DNA of 64,000 nucleotides, taken from Eumeta japonica (taxonomy: Eukaryota > Arthropoda > Insecta > Lepidoptera > Psychidae). The notes under the pieces were generated by a model. It saw nothing but the letters and a program-made list of their open reading frames with translations. It had not been told where the DNA came from and made no database searches. The translations under genes and the position numbers were made by a program. This document shows, piece by piece, positions 26,297-37,520 of the stretch (the first letter of the stretch is position 1; the number at the start of each line of letters is the position of its first letter). Location of the stretch: the NCBI GenBank assembly GCA_005406025.1, contig BGZK01000103.1, forward strand, positions 434,001 through 498,000, read 5' to 3'.

Positions 26297-26896
26297 TGTT
26301 CTGCTTATGCCAGTGGTGCTTTCCTTGGTAATTTGTGCTCTTCGCTGTGCCTTAATGGAGGGATTTCATCATTGTCATGCCATAACTTTTATTTGGGGAA
26401 GGAGACAGTTTTTTCAGGGGAATGGGGTGGATCTTTAGTAGTATTCAAATCTTCTAAAAGAAAGTCGTTAGATTGGCCCGAGGAGCAGTCTTTATCTGAA
26501 GAAGAATTTCTTGAGATGTTGAAAGGAAATATAAAACTTAACTTTAATATAACTTTAAGCAATACCGAAGCTGAGAAGATTTCTTTTCTACAAAATCAGG
26601 AGGGGACTGTTTCTGCTTTTCGTCATATTGAAATGAAAAATGTTTGGAATTTATTTCAAGACAATGAATATCCAGCATTGTTGCTTTATGAGAAATTTAA
26701 TATATTTCCTCGACTGATTGGAACCTGCGGCACACTTTACGCTGCAATTAAATTAAAATCTATATCTGGATATTCACATGTGTGGTCTCTTTATGACAGA
26801 AAACAGGAATGGCAAAGGCGAGTTAGATTGTCCATTATGATTTTAGACTATTTATACGAGATTGAAAATAAAGTACGAACCTCTGTACCTGTGTGA
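26297..26896 (+). CDS. DIPK1/FAM69-like divergent kinase, main exon (intact part)
   Basis: The acceptor TTTTGTTTTCAG is at 26296. The 199 codons begin CSAYASGAFLGNLCSSLC, the cysteine-rich block that precedes the kinase-like fold in DIPK1/FAM69 proteins. VFSGEWGGSLVVFK follows, in the position of the Lys-bearing strand, and then a conserved FPRLIGTCGTLYA. The frame hits TGA at 26894-26896. In the next frame the family sequence continues without a gap from 26877 (EPLYLCDIK). The gene is therefore interrupted rather than finished here. DIPK1 proteins are secretory-pathway pseudokinase-like proteins of poorly known function, usually about 420-430 residues, so more than a third would be lost. Confidence 0.8.
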   Translation, partial: CSAYASGAFLGNLCSSLCLNGGISSLSCHNFYLGKETVFSGEWGGSLVVFKSSKRKSLDWPEEQSLSEEEFLEMLKGNIKLNFNITLSNTEAEKISFLQNQEGTVSAFRHIEMKNVWNLFQDNEYPALLLYEKFNIFPRLIGTCGTLYAAIKLKSISGYSHVWSLYDRKQEWQRRVRLSIMILDYLYEIENKVRTSVPV

Positions 26897-27217
26897 CATC
26901 AAAATGAGTCATTTTGGTGTTAGTAATGACTTGAATAAGATACAGTATTTAGATATCGATTCTGTCCATCCACACAGTGTTGTGAATAAAATCACTGGTG
27001 ATGGATCAAAATGTTCCCACATGTGACTGATGATTTATTTTGCAAATCGGGGTCTGGTTTTGTAATCTTGTGTCCCAGAAATGATTATGTTTACTGGAAC
27101 AATTATCTAAATAATAATCTGCAGATTGGGCTTTGTACTGGTTATTTTGGGACTGGATGATGTCTGAATGGCAATACTCCATGTCTCACTTTGGTTTTGA
27201 TAGTAATGCATTGACTT
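26877..27217 (+). pseudogene. DIPK1-like C-terminal part, in shifted frames
   Basis: From 26877 the frame reads EPLYLCDIKMSHFGVS and then LDID, the family's CDIKP.NF and D.D region. It hits TGA at about 27024 and continues in a third frame with TDDLFCKSG and NNNLQI, a strongly conserved DIPK1 motif. Homology then fades where the satellite array begins. Two frame changes of one or two bases are needed. Either this is a decaying gene or the assembly carries small indels. An upstream one-base excess in the A-run 26865-26868 would explain the first break. Confidence 0.7.
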
Positions 27218-27229
27218 AGAAAATTGATG

Positions 27230-28850
27230 ATTAAATTTACTTAAACAATTACTCTAAATGATTATGGTAGACTTTTATTAAGTCCAGCTTCTGAAGACAT
27301 TAGAAAAAGATTATTAAATTTACTTAAACAATTACTCTAAATGATTATTGATTTATGATACTAGTCACTTTTATTATTAAGGCTTTTGTAGGCTAGTTAT
27401 GCTTTTTATAGACTGTTGAATGAAATTTTTTAGTCATGCTGTAATTTAATTAAGCAATTACTCCAATGATACTTAGTCACTTTTATTATTTAGGTTTTTG
27501 TAGGTTAGTAATGCATTTTAAAGACTTAAAATGAAAATTTTTATGTCATGATTATGTAATTTACTTAAACAATTACTCTAAATGATTATTAATTTAGGTA
27601 TGATAATAGTCATTTTTATTATTTAGGGTTTTGTAGACTGAAAATACTTTTTAAAGACTGTTATAATGAAAATTTTTAGTCAAGATTATATAATTTACTT
27701 AAATAATTACTCTTAATGATTATTAGTTCGTGATACTAGTCACTTATATTATTAAGGCTTTTGTAGGCTAGTGATGCTTTTTAAAAACTTAGAATGAAAA
27801 TTTTTTGTCAAGATTATATAATTTACTTAAATAATTACTCTTAATGATTATTAGTTCGTGATACTAGTCACTTTTATTATTAAGGCTTTTGTAGGCTAGT
27901 TATGCTTTTTAAAGACTGTTAGAATGAAAATTTTTAGTCAAGATTATATAATTTACTTAAATAATTACTCTTAATGATTATTAGTTCGTGATACTAGTCA
28001 CTTATATTATTAAGGCTTTTGTAGGCTAGTGATGCTTTTTAAAAACTTAGAATGAAAATTTTTTGTCAAGATTATATAATTTACTTAAATAATTACTCTT
28101 AATGATTATTAGTTCGTGATACTAGTCACTTTTATTATTAAGGCTTTGTAGGCTAGTTATGCTTTTAAAGACTGTTAGAATGAAAATTTTTAGTCAAGAT
28201 TATATAATTTACTTAAATAATTACTCTTAATGATTATTAGTTCGTGATACTAGTCACTTTTATTATTAAGGCTTTTGTAGGCTAGTGATGCTTTTTAAAG
28301 ACTGTTAGAATGAAAATTTATTGTCAAGATTATATAATTTACTTAAATAATTACTCTTAATGATTATTAGTTCGTGATACTAGTCACTTTTATTATTAAG
28401 GCTTTTGTAGGCTAGTTATGCTTTTTAAAGACTGTTAGAATGAAAATTTATTGTCAAGATTATATAATTTACTTAAATAATTACTCTTAATGATTATTAG
28501 TTCGTGATACTAGTCACTTTTATTATTAAGGCTTTTGTAGGCTAGTTATGCTTTTTAAAGACTGTTAGAATGAAAATTTATTGTCAAGATTATATAATTT
28601 ACTTAAATAATTACTCTTAATGATTATTAGTTCGTGATACTAGTCACTTTTATTATTAAGGCTTTTGTAGGCTAGTTATGCTTTTTAAAGACTGTTAGAA
28701 TGAAAATTTATTGTCAAGATTATATAATTTACTTAAATAATTACTCTTAATGATTATTAGTTCGTGATACTAGTCACTTTTATTATTAAGGCTTTTGTAG
28801 GCTAATAATGCTGTTTAAAGACTATTAAAATTGAAAGTTTTAAAGCCACA
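27230..28850 (+). repeat. 130-bp satellite array, about 12 copies
   Basis: A unit of about 130 bp (with TTCGTGATACTAGTCACTT as a marker at 27726, 27855, 27985, 28113, 28241, 28371, 28501, 28631 and 28761) is repeated head to tail. The first copies (27237-27690) are divergent and irregular in length (about 77-130). Copies at 28371, 28501 and 28631 are nearly identical. Units at 27726-28240 alternate between two variants with a 259-bp period, which is a small higher-order repeat. The array starts within about 20 bases of the last recognisable DIPK1-like sequence. Confidence 0.95.
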
Positions 28851-30600
28851 ATTAAATTATTGAGCAATTTAAAATTTTGTATAGCAGATTTTTTTAAATG
28901 TTTAACTTAAAGTGTTCAATTTGGATGGTTTTTTTACGTTTATTTATTGATGTAGCTTTTTAATTTCATATTATAGTGCATGGCGTGTCTGCCCAAGTTG
29001 TACTTAATATACCAGTCAAATATATGAAAATTGTCCAGTTTCAAAGTTTTTAGATCATTTTAATAGAAAAACGTTAAAATGAACATAATGCAAAAGAAGA
29101 CTCATTAGAATAATTTGTTACCAGTATTGATTTTAGTGTATTGAAGATTAAGTTTCGAGCTGTGCATAATTAAAGGTACTTTTGACCAAAAATTGCCCAT
29201 GTTTATTTTCGTTATTAAATTAAATTTATTAATATGAATTTAAGTAATATACGGAAAACTGAGAGACTATGATACCAGTGTGATATCGTTTGACATGAAG
29301 AATCATACAGCAGTAGAAAGGTGAATGAACCTTTTCGCCATTTTTTAAATGATCTAATTATATATAAACTGACACGACATAGGCCATTCAAAATTGTTTT
29401 ATAGAAATCGATAAATTCTTTTGCACTTTCTTTAAGTATTAACTTAATCCTGGCTGTTATAAATAATTTATCAACATGGTCATTATAAAATTTTATGTAA
29501 AATGTTGATTGTCGTGTCGAGTATATAATCATAAAACAACAACTATAATATAATAATAATGTAAGTAATATGATGAAAAATTTCCTAAAATATGTTTTTA
29601 CACTTTTGTGTTTTTTAAAAGTCTGACTCAACAGCATAAACATACCAAAATCATATCAAAATATTCCTTTTGATTTGATTTTGGTACCAAATTTCTTTAA
29701 TTTGTTGACATAAGTTTTCGATTTATTGGCAGAATATTTATCAAGGTATTGCATCAAAATGTGAAAGCATTTTTTTGAAAAAGGTGTTTTGGTGACCATT
29801 TTTTTTTCTTATACATTGTTTATTCCTCATTTGGAAAAAAAATTAAAATGAGAAAAAATATTTTTCAACATTATTATTGCTTTTAAAGAAAATAAATTAT
29901 GATTCGATTTTAAAATAAATAATTATGGGCTATAAAATAATAATGTTACAAACTTTTAATTGTTCCATTTAGAAACAAAGGCAGCAACATCCAGTTCAGC
30001 AAAACTGGATGTTAGTACCTTTGCTTCTATATAACACAATTGTTAAATTTGTTGTTTAAGCTACTTAATTTAATTATGCATTTAACATTATCATAACAGT
30101 GATCAACATTTAAACTGTTGTCAAATTTAATTCTTATGGCGGATTGCACCAAAAGTATAAACTTATTTCGTTAACGTAATCCGTATCTAAGATTTTATAG
30201 ATTGTCCATTCATTAACTCAAATCTTATGGATTACATGCATTAAGTACCTAAGTTTTTATTTTTTGTACATCCCGCCGTTAGTTTGGAGGTTGGTTATGT
30301 CGTTAATAAGAGATTAATTGATCAAAAATAATTAGCATTGCACACAATTTGCATATGTCTGTCAGAAACATATCAAATAATATCAATGATATACGAGGCT
30401 ATTTTCGTCTATCATTCAAATATGTTGTAGGAAGTTATAAACAGGTAAACTTTTTACCCGACATATTTAAACACAGCGAACGTTGGGCGAAATAATATAA
30501 AAATCATGACTCGTATTTTCCAATGGCTTTTCATTAGGGTATAAAAAGCAAGCATCAGAACTATATTAATTTTATGGGTTTACTTTTATACTCGGTATTA
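28851..30600. other. AT-rich DNA, no gene recognised
   Basis: I see only AT-rich sequence, with one imperfect hairpin at 29971-30028 (AACATCCAGTT against AACTGGATGTT). The 142-codon minus-strand frame at 29215-29643 has no coding character: it is rich in Phe, Ile, Tyr and Lys and shows no motif. Confidence 0.55.
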
Positions 30601-31640
30601 TTATATTTTAGCATAACCACTTTTGCTCGACAAGACCGAGCGCTTTGTAAGCAGATCTACACAGATTTCGGCCCTATTTCTTTTGAATGGCGCCTCATCT
30701 TCCTGGTTTTCAGGTGCTTGCCAGCACCTTCAAACTATATATGAGGCATCCATATATATTTCATCGACGCAAATAATAGGCCTGTTTTCGGCTTGAGCTT
30801 GTTTTACCTTCAATAAGGGAACATACCCATACTACCTGACTCGTTCACAGGGAGATCTTCAAAATACCACGCTTGGTCATAGGACGGGCTGGGGAGGGCA
30901 GCGGCGGCTTAAGGCTTCGTCACGATTGTATATTCTATTTGTAGTAAAACGTATCTAAGTATCTGATACATATGTTTTTACATAAGTTTTTTTCTCCCTG
31001 ATTATATTAACTTTGTGTTAGAAAAAAAAAATTATTTAATGATTTAAAATCATATTTATGAATAACTACGTGAAAACTAAAGGGGTTTGGGCATTACTGT
31101 GATTGGTCACCGAGTGGGAGTGGGAGGGGTATAAAAATTGTAAAATACGGATTACGTAGTATGGGTATGTTCCCTAAATAGAAATGACGGGCTGACATAA
31201 GGCCCTATACTGCTCCATTAAAACTGATCGTTTGGATTGAAGATTCTTATGACATTCAATGGAATGCAGATATTTTTCCAAGCATTCTCTACCACAATTT
31301 ATAATTACATCTTTTTTTTTAATGTTAGTAGTTCTTTCTTATATACATAATAAGTCACCGATTTTTCATCTTACAACACCTTACACGATAAGGCAATTTC
31401 GAGATTTATTAAGATCAATATCGTGAAAGGACAATATAATTCGATTAACAAAAGATTTTTTTTATTTATTTCGATGCGCAGAAAGTGAAAATCTCCGACC
31501 AAAAATACATGAGTTCAAGCGACCTAAACACCTGATTATTTGGGGTGTTTGCCAACTAAAAACATTCCCTTGGGGGTGATTCCACTGTTAAAAGTATTAG
31601 CCTCATGTTTTACACATGGGCTCAAAAAATTTTGCCGGGC
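30600..31640 (-). pseudogene. Tc1/IS630-like transposase relic, split by a MITE
   Basis: On the minus strand, 31176 upward gives RSVLMEQYRALCQPVISI. Directly after the inserted element, 30813 downward gives KVKQAQAENRPIICVDEIYM. Together they match the region of Tc1/IS630-type (DDE_3) transposases leading to the first catalytic Asp in RPI..DE. Stops and frame changes lie on both sides and I cannot define the ends. The assignment rests on about 45 residues, so it is moderate. Confidence 0.5.
30814..31177. mobile_element. Harbinger-like MITE with TAA target duplication
   Basis: A 19-base TIR, GGGAACATACCCATACTAC (30817-30835), is matched exactly by its inverse at 31156-31174. Both ends are flanked by TAA (30814-30816 and 31175-31177). 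A three-base TWA duplication with G-rich TIRs fits PIF/Harbinger. The 358-bp interior has no coding frame. It sits inside the transposase relic, whose coding sense resumes across it. Confidence 0.8.
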
Positions 31641-33730
31641 GATAAAAAAAAAGCTAAACACTCCATGCTATGTTTGGGGATTTCGATTCGCATGGGGATT
31701 TCATAGAATGATTTTCAACCGGGCTTGCCGGCCCAGTATGGGGTAAAAAGAGAGATTTTAAATTTCAAATTGGTTAATCGTTTATTATTTTTGGTCGTCT
31801 CTACGATCGAGGCTTTTTTGATTAAGGGATTCAATTATCACGTCAGATTCGCGGTGGCGCGGAATTTCCTCGCGAGGGTCGCGACTTCATTTGTATCGAT
31901 AACCAAAATTATCGACATCAGCTCTTTCCAATCGTCCGCGGTGGATGATTGATTTTCTTTTGTCGTGGACGGGCGTTGCGGGGCGCGCCGTTGCACTGGT
32001 GTTGCTTAATGTTATCACCACGTATGTGCGTGTTTGGGTTCGGCTTGGCGCGGTTTTCGAGGATGGGGAGTTTTATTTTTAGAGGGTGCTTGCTGAGGCG
32101 CTCGAATATCCACATAAAGTATTTGGCCGTGTGGCCCTCTTGCAGAGAATACAGGCGGGCGGGCCGTCTGTGTCTCTATTACGTTTGAACGCTGCTGGGC
32201 TATGGTTTCCCAGGTATTTTACATGACGCACGGAATTGAATCAATTTTTGGACGTGCGGCTGTACAGTTGCCAATCATCATAATGTCCTGACACAGTACT
32301 TGTGGGGCTGTTCCCCTTTTATGTCTGATAAGGAAAATACTAATTTAATATTAAACAATGGGACCTTGTTTGTCTCTTGCCTCTGTACTGACTGTGAATA
32401 ATAAGAGATCAAGGGGCTTGCGGAATCGGTCTCGTATGCGACCTGCGACCTGTACCCGAAGACTTTGAGCCGGAAAGTCCTCTTTGATCTCCTCGACTGA
32501 AAACCCACTCCTCTAAGAACGACCGAGATTGTACGACTGAGGGAGTAGGTATGTATGAAATACGTAACTAGGCTACGAGAAAATTTCGCACCTTTCTGAA
32601 ATCTGAAATGGTTGCAACTAGCACTTTCAATCATTTTTCTGAATTTCGTGCATCGGTTATATTGATATCTTTTTTTACTCATTTTTTGCGTGGTTTTGAC
32701 TACTGTTCTATGTTCTGCACGATATAGGCGGCGATTCCGGTCCCCGCGGCAGGGGACGGTGACGGGACTGTAGTGACGTCGGTCACAACAGTTCAGCCTT
32801 GGCAGTTGGGGCCGCCTTTGAAAAATATTGAGTTGAGGTCTAAGTAAGTGAGTGAGAGCGTTTGTTCCAGTGCGGCCGGCATAGAAGGAGGCGTGGTTTT
32901 GGAGGCTATGTTTAAAGCCTCCAGGCCTTAGACAGACAGGCGAAAGCGTCAGGTTTAGAATCCAAACGTGGTCCGCGCGCAACTCTCGGCGCAGATCTCA
33001 TCGAGAGAAGGTCGCCGTACCGCACTGGTAACGAATACGTGCCGGTTGTTGAGGCCGTTAGGTTACCCCTACTAAAGCAATTCACGGGCTCTTCGTTCTG
33101 CACACAGCACTCACCGTGTTTCGGCGCATACCTGCACATACAAACACGTACACAAGGCCGAGAGGCACGCTGCGTTTATGGGGGCTTGAGAGCGCGACAA
33201 TTCGGAGCGGAAAATGGACAACGACTAAAAAGAAAAGTTTGTAATAACCAAATGGTAGAATTATGTATTTATTTATTTATATATTTATTATTTAAGTTTT
33301 TGAATTCGGCTATTTTTTTTTGTTTGTACAACATCTCCAATATTCAATATTTTCAGAAGAATACTTTTTAGACTATGTTTTTTTAGGAATGAAAGTTAAA
33401 GTACACACTGATATATCATCATTACATTTCTTTGTGATATTCTCGTTATGAGTTTGTGACGCTGTATGTAACCTCGTTTCAATCTCTTCTTTTCTTGGTA
33501 ATTTTCGTTGTCTTTCAAACACTGTCGTGAAACTTGAAATATGCAAGTTTTCTTCGACACGAGTGGAGAGAAGAAGGTCACAATCATTTGAAATTCTAGC
33601 TCTTTGTAACTCATTTATGACTGCAAAACACGTAAAACCTTTTGCGGTGCCAATTGTCGCTACACTGTGATTCGCATGATCAAGTATCTTGATTCCATAC
33701 GAGCCTAACAAGACCTTAGACACTTCAAAT
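31641..33730. other. CpG-richer region, possible promoter or first exons
   Basis: From about 31840 to 32120 and 32680 to 33230 the base composition is distinctly GC- and CpG-rich compared with the AT-rich surroundings. No coding frame has a recognisable motif: the 234-codon minus frame at 32278-32982 is Arg/Ser-rich as expected from CpG-rich DNA, and the 116-codon minus frame at 33373-33723 lacks an ATG. It may be a CpG-island promoter with 5' UTR, or a GC-rich repeat. Confidence 0.35.
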
Positions 33731-33854
33731 AAGATGATTTTGATTGGTTATCATTATTCAATGGACTAGTCAACTGTATTGCTCTTTTTATTATTAGTTA
33801 ACTAAAACAATTTAGATCTTATTCAGTATGAATATAAAAATTGGCTATACCGAC

Positions 33855-34015
33855 TAACTTATCTTAATAAATTCAATTAATACTTAGTCAATATCAAAAA
33901 GGACATTATTATAATAACTAACTCACTTTAATAAATTCAATTAAGATCATGATCACTACCAACATAGAAATGATTATAGTAATTGATTCATCTTAATAAA
34001 TTCAGTTTAGAACTT
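33855..34015 (+). repeat. Short tandem repeat, period about 63, three worn copies
   Basis: The phrase ACTAACTYAYYTTAATAAATTC recurs near 33855, 33918 and 33980, with related sequence in between. Confidence 0.5.
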
Positions 34016-34166
34016 GTTACATTTGAACCACAAATGTTTATTATGATCAAATTCAATTACTTGAATCATCTATGATACTTGTTTAGTACTATGTAATAGG
34101 TAACATTGTAATAACAACTAAGTTACTCTTGTTTAAATCCACTAAGAGCCTTTCCACCATCTCCTT

Positions 34167-34321
34167 TTAAACTGACTTTTAACAAAAAGTCATTTTTAAA
34201 ATTAGCTTTACGTTCCACGTTCTTCTTTTAACAGTTGTTAGGGCTGAAAAGCCGTTAAAATAAGGACGTGGAACGCAAAACTAATTTTAAAAGTGACTTT
34301 TTATTAAAAGTTAGTTTAAAG
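34167..34321. repeat. Foldback element with 66-bp arms
   Basis: The arms 34167-34232 and 34254-34321 are inverse to each other with few mismatches (core CGTTCCACGT). A 21-base spacer separates them. No coding capacity. It is likely a small foldback MITE. Confidence 0.75.
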
Positions 34322-34360
34322 AACGCTTAATAACATTTTTTAATTGACTAAGTTCTACAT

Positions 34361-34563
34361 TAATAAATCGTACTCAACTCTGAGAATGCTCATGAGTTAG
34401 CATATGACGGGTTGTCCTAAAGTTCACTCTTAATCACCTGTAATGCGTAGTTGATAGTTGATATCTACCACGCTTAAGAGTGAACTAAAGTACGACATAT
34501 TAATTAGGACAGCACCTTCAGTGCTACATCAAACGCGGTCTCAAAGTTGAGTGCGATTTATAA
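34361..34563. repeat. Second foldback element with three paired blocks
   Basis: The outer block AAATCGYACTCAACTYTGAGA, a middle block around TTGTCCTAA, and the perfect inner block AGTTCACTCTTAA (34421-34433 with 34474-34486) pair in order. Bulges separate the blocks. It lies 40 bases from the previous foldback. Confidence 0.65.
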
Positions 34564-34995
34564 ATACAGGTCTAAGATATTATAATCACTTCGAAAATTA
34601 GTGCCAGCATGATATTGTGCTCCACCCGTAACCAGCCTCTATCGTACTTAGCACGGCCGTGTGTTGTGCTATATTTTACCTTTCAGCAATTATAGAAAAC
34701 CAAAGGTGATGTTAAAGTTATGAAAAGAAACATGAAGTAAAACCTATTTATGTTCAAATTATCACAGTTAAAAAATAGTTCATGGAACATATCACATTTA
34801 AGAAATCTAATTTCTTGTCAAAAATTAAATCCTACAAATAAATCTCATTGTTTGTTGTTGACATATGTGACAAATTTTAGATAAAATAAAACAAAAATAA
34901 TTTGTAAGAAAATACTTGTTTATTAATTTTTAAACAGTACAGTGGAATGTTACATATTTTTTGCTATTGTTAAAATATTTATGTTACAAGGTATC

Positions 34996-35040
34996 GGAAA
35001 TATTAATTAATTGTAGAAACTACAATTAATTAATATTTCC
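34996..35040. repeat. Perfect 21-bp stem hairpin with 3-base loop
   Basis: The arm starting GGAAATATTAATTAATTG (34996-35016) and its exact inverse (35020-35040) flank AAA. Such tight cruciforms are often remnants of inverted transposon ends. Confidence 0.85.
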
Positions 35041-36307
35041 TTTTGTGCTGTGTTTGGTTCGTTTCTTGGTTCCTTACACTTTTGTTACGTATACACTTGG
35101 TCTTCAACATCAACACCAACCAACAATACCACAACTATCCCATTCACTGATGCTACTACATCTGACTCTTTGCAAGTAATACAAATAGGTAGTAAATGAA
35201 TAAAGAAAGAAGTCACGAACGAAATAATCCGATTTCAACTCGAGCGGCACACAAACAACTATTCATGCAGCTATTGACTAACGATATGCACTAGATTTGT
35301 TCAGTTGGCTTCGCCTCCTGCCCCCGCGCCGCCCTTTGAGGTGAGGTGGGAAGGGTAGTCACTTATTTCAATTGATGAATTGGTTATTTATTTCAACTAA
35401 TATGAAAATCGTTTTAAGCCCTTACTCTCAGTAGAATTTAATATTTAATTTATATTTACTCCAACAATATTAAGGTTTAAAGGTAATCATTTTATCTTTG
35501 TTGTTTTAAAAATGATAACTATTAGAGTAGTTGACGTAATTAACAGGTATTAGGTAAATCAAATACTACATTATTAATTTAGCAATGAAAATAATTAAAA
35601 CTACTAATGCGTTTAATTATTTTAATGAGTCTATTCTGAATTGATTTACTATATATGTGTATAAGTTAACTAAATAAAACTGATCAAATTATGCCAGAAA
35701 ACAAGTAATGATAGAAACAATGTGTATACTTGTTAGAATGAATATAGTACCTATATTATCAGTTCAATCACAAATGAACTAGTTGTTACAACGAATCAGC
35801 TTTCGTTGATATACACAATTTCGCAGTTGTTTTAATTAATTTAACGCCAACTAAGATAAAATGTCTCTTAGTTAGCTTTCGTTTTTTAAAGTGTAATTTC
35901 ATGGGTTTAAAGCCTAATCTTTTTGTTTGCCTTTATTTGCCACAGCTTACGTTGCGATCAATTTAATTTCCTCTACAATGCATTTCTCGCGCTTGCAATA
36001 ATAGTTATAAATGAATTAGTTGATTGATGGACCCTGGGTTTGGTTTCGTATAGACAAAGTTGACAATCACATTCAAAGTTGGCAATGTCACGAATGTTCA
36101 CATCTCTGAGAATATTCGTAACATTGCCCACCGACACCTTTTGTATGAAAAGATTTCCAAATTAAATATCAACTTTGTGCTTTATTAGATATATTATACA
36201 TATATGAAAATTTTTTTTCGTCCTTTGATGGAAAGTTCGCTTTTCGTTCCTGAGATTGGGAAAGAAAGTGTTACATTCTATCCCGGCTCACATCGGGATG
36301 GATAGTT

Positions 36308-36697
36308 GTTTACTTTTCGTCCCCAGTAAAACATTCTTACCCGCACGATTATGTGACCTTCGCCCGTGTATGTAGCACTTTTCGATATATAAAACTTTCC
36401 ATTCTAGTGTGAAAAAAAATTGTCTGGTTCTTACGGAAGGAAAGTATGATATCTCAACACACGCTGTATTATATTTCTCGCTTTCGGCTCGGGAGACAAT
36501 ACTACGGGTTGGAAAGTCACACTGTCATTAAGTGAATAATATACTATTTTTTCACACCTTCATGAGAAACTGGCTTTGCGTCCCCGATATCATTCCCGTT
36601 CGTAGCTGTCACCACATGTTGATGTTGTCGCCAGGGCGAAGTCGAGAGTAACGTAATCGCACGGGCAGGAATGTTTTACCGGGGACAGAAAGCAAAC
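36308..36697. mobile_element. Inverted-repeat element with about 60-bp arms
   Basis: The arm 36308-36365 (GTTTACTTTTCGTCCCCAGT at its start) is inverse to 36634-36697 at roughly 80-85 percent by eye. Related fragments (TTCGCTTTTCGTTCC near 36228, GGCTTTGCGTCCCCGAT near 36573) lie beside and between them. It is probably a decayed MITE or satellite-like element. No coding frame is credible. Confidence 0.55.
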
Positions 36698-37520
36698 TTT
36701 TCATCAGAATGGGATATTACTATTTTAATAGCTTTCAAAAGTTACGTCAATGTAATCTCGAGCAAAGGACAAATTTTATTCGGTAGGGCAGTGATAGTGC
36801 ATTTGACGGTATATTTGTATTTATGTTCAACTATTTTAATATTTTACTCCTCTGATTTTTTGCTCATACTACGGAAAAAAAATCCGATGATATTCATGTT
36901 ATAATAGGCAGTAATAGAAATAAGGTATTGATTGACTTCTATTAAATTTCAAAATATAAATTATCACAGTTGCGATAGTCCTTAAAGTTAAAATCTTCAA
37001 ATTTAAATCCAACTAATAATTGTTAGTTAGCCATACTTTTAATTATATATTTCCCAATTGTAATAATAATATGAAGGCAAGGGATCTTATGTGATATCTA
37101 ATATGTTTTTAGCATGAACAGAAAAATGTATAATAGTAAGTAAAAATTAACAAGGATAGAATACGAAAACAGATTTTAATTCTTGATCACATTTTGTAAG
37201 ACTACGAGTCATGGTCAAAGGACCAATTTAATTCTGTACCGCAAATCCAACTCTAAGCTTAGGTTAGTTGTAATTATCAACTATTAGTGAGTAATAGGTA
37301 CTGCCGATTTTTTGTTTCTAATCTGTAGAAACTATTACATATCCTTTGATTGATAAAATGATAATCGTGTTCATAATGCGATCAACACTATATCGGGATT
37401 GAAAATAGAGATATTTTTTAAATAAAAAAAGAACTGTCTAATCATAATATTTTATGTAGCTTACGTGAATCTTGTGAATAAATTTATTAGTTTTAATTTG
37501 TAGGCTTAGTTCTTATATTA

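Larger units (their letters stand above)
34564..37518. other. AT-rich DNA with inverted repeats, no gene recognised
   Basis: The stretch holds a perfect 21-bp stem hairpin (34996-35040) and an inverted repeat pair at 36308-36697. A small CpG patch lies near 35300. I see no credible coding frame. Confidence 0.5.

Noticed and set aside
27230..28850. Spacer-repeat array resembling CRISPR
   Set aside because: The repeat unit is continuous with no unique spacers, and the context is eukaryotic. It is a satellite.
29215..29643. 142-codon minus-strand frame rich in Phe, Ile, Leu and Tyr
   Set aside because: Composition is what AT-rich DNA gives. The apparent hydrophobic segments are not evidence of a membrane protein.
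32278..32982. 234-codon minus-strand open frame
   Set aside because: It is in CpG-rich DNA, where long frames arise by chance, is Arg/Ser-rich and shows no domain or splice context.
33373..33723. 116-codon minus-strand open frame
   Set aside because: It starts at GTG rather than ATG, overlaps another open frame on the same strand, and has no motif I recognise.
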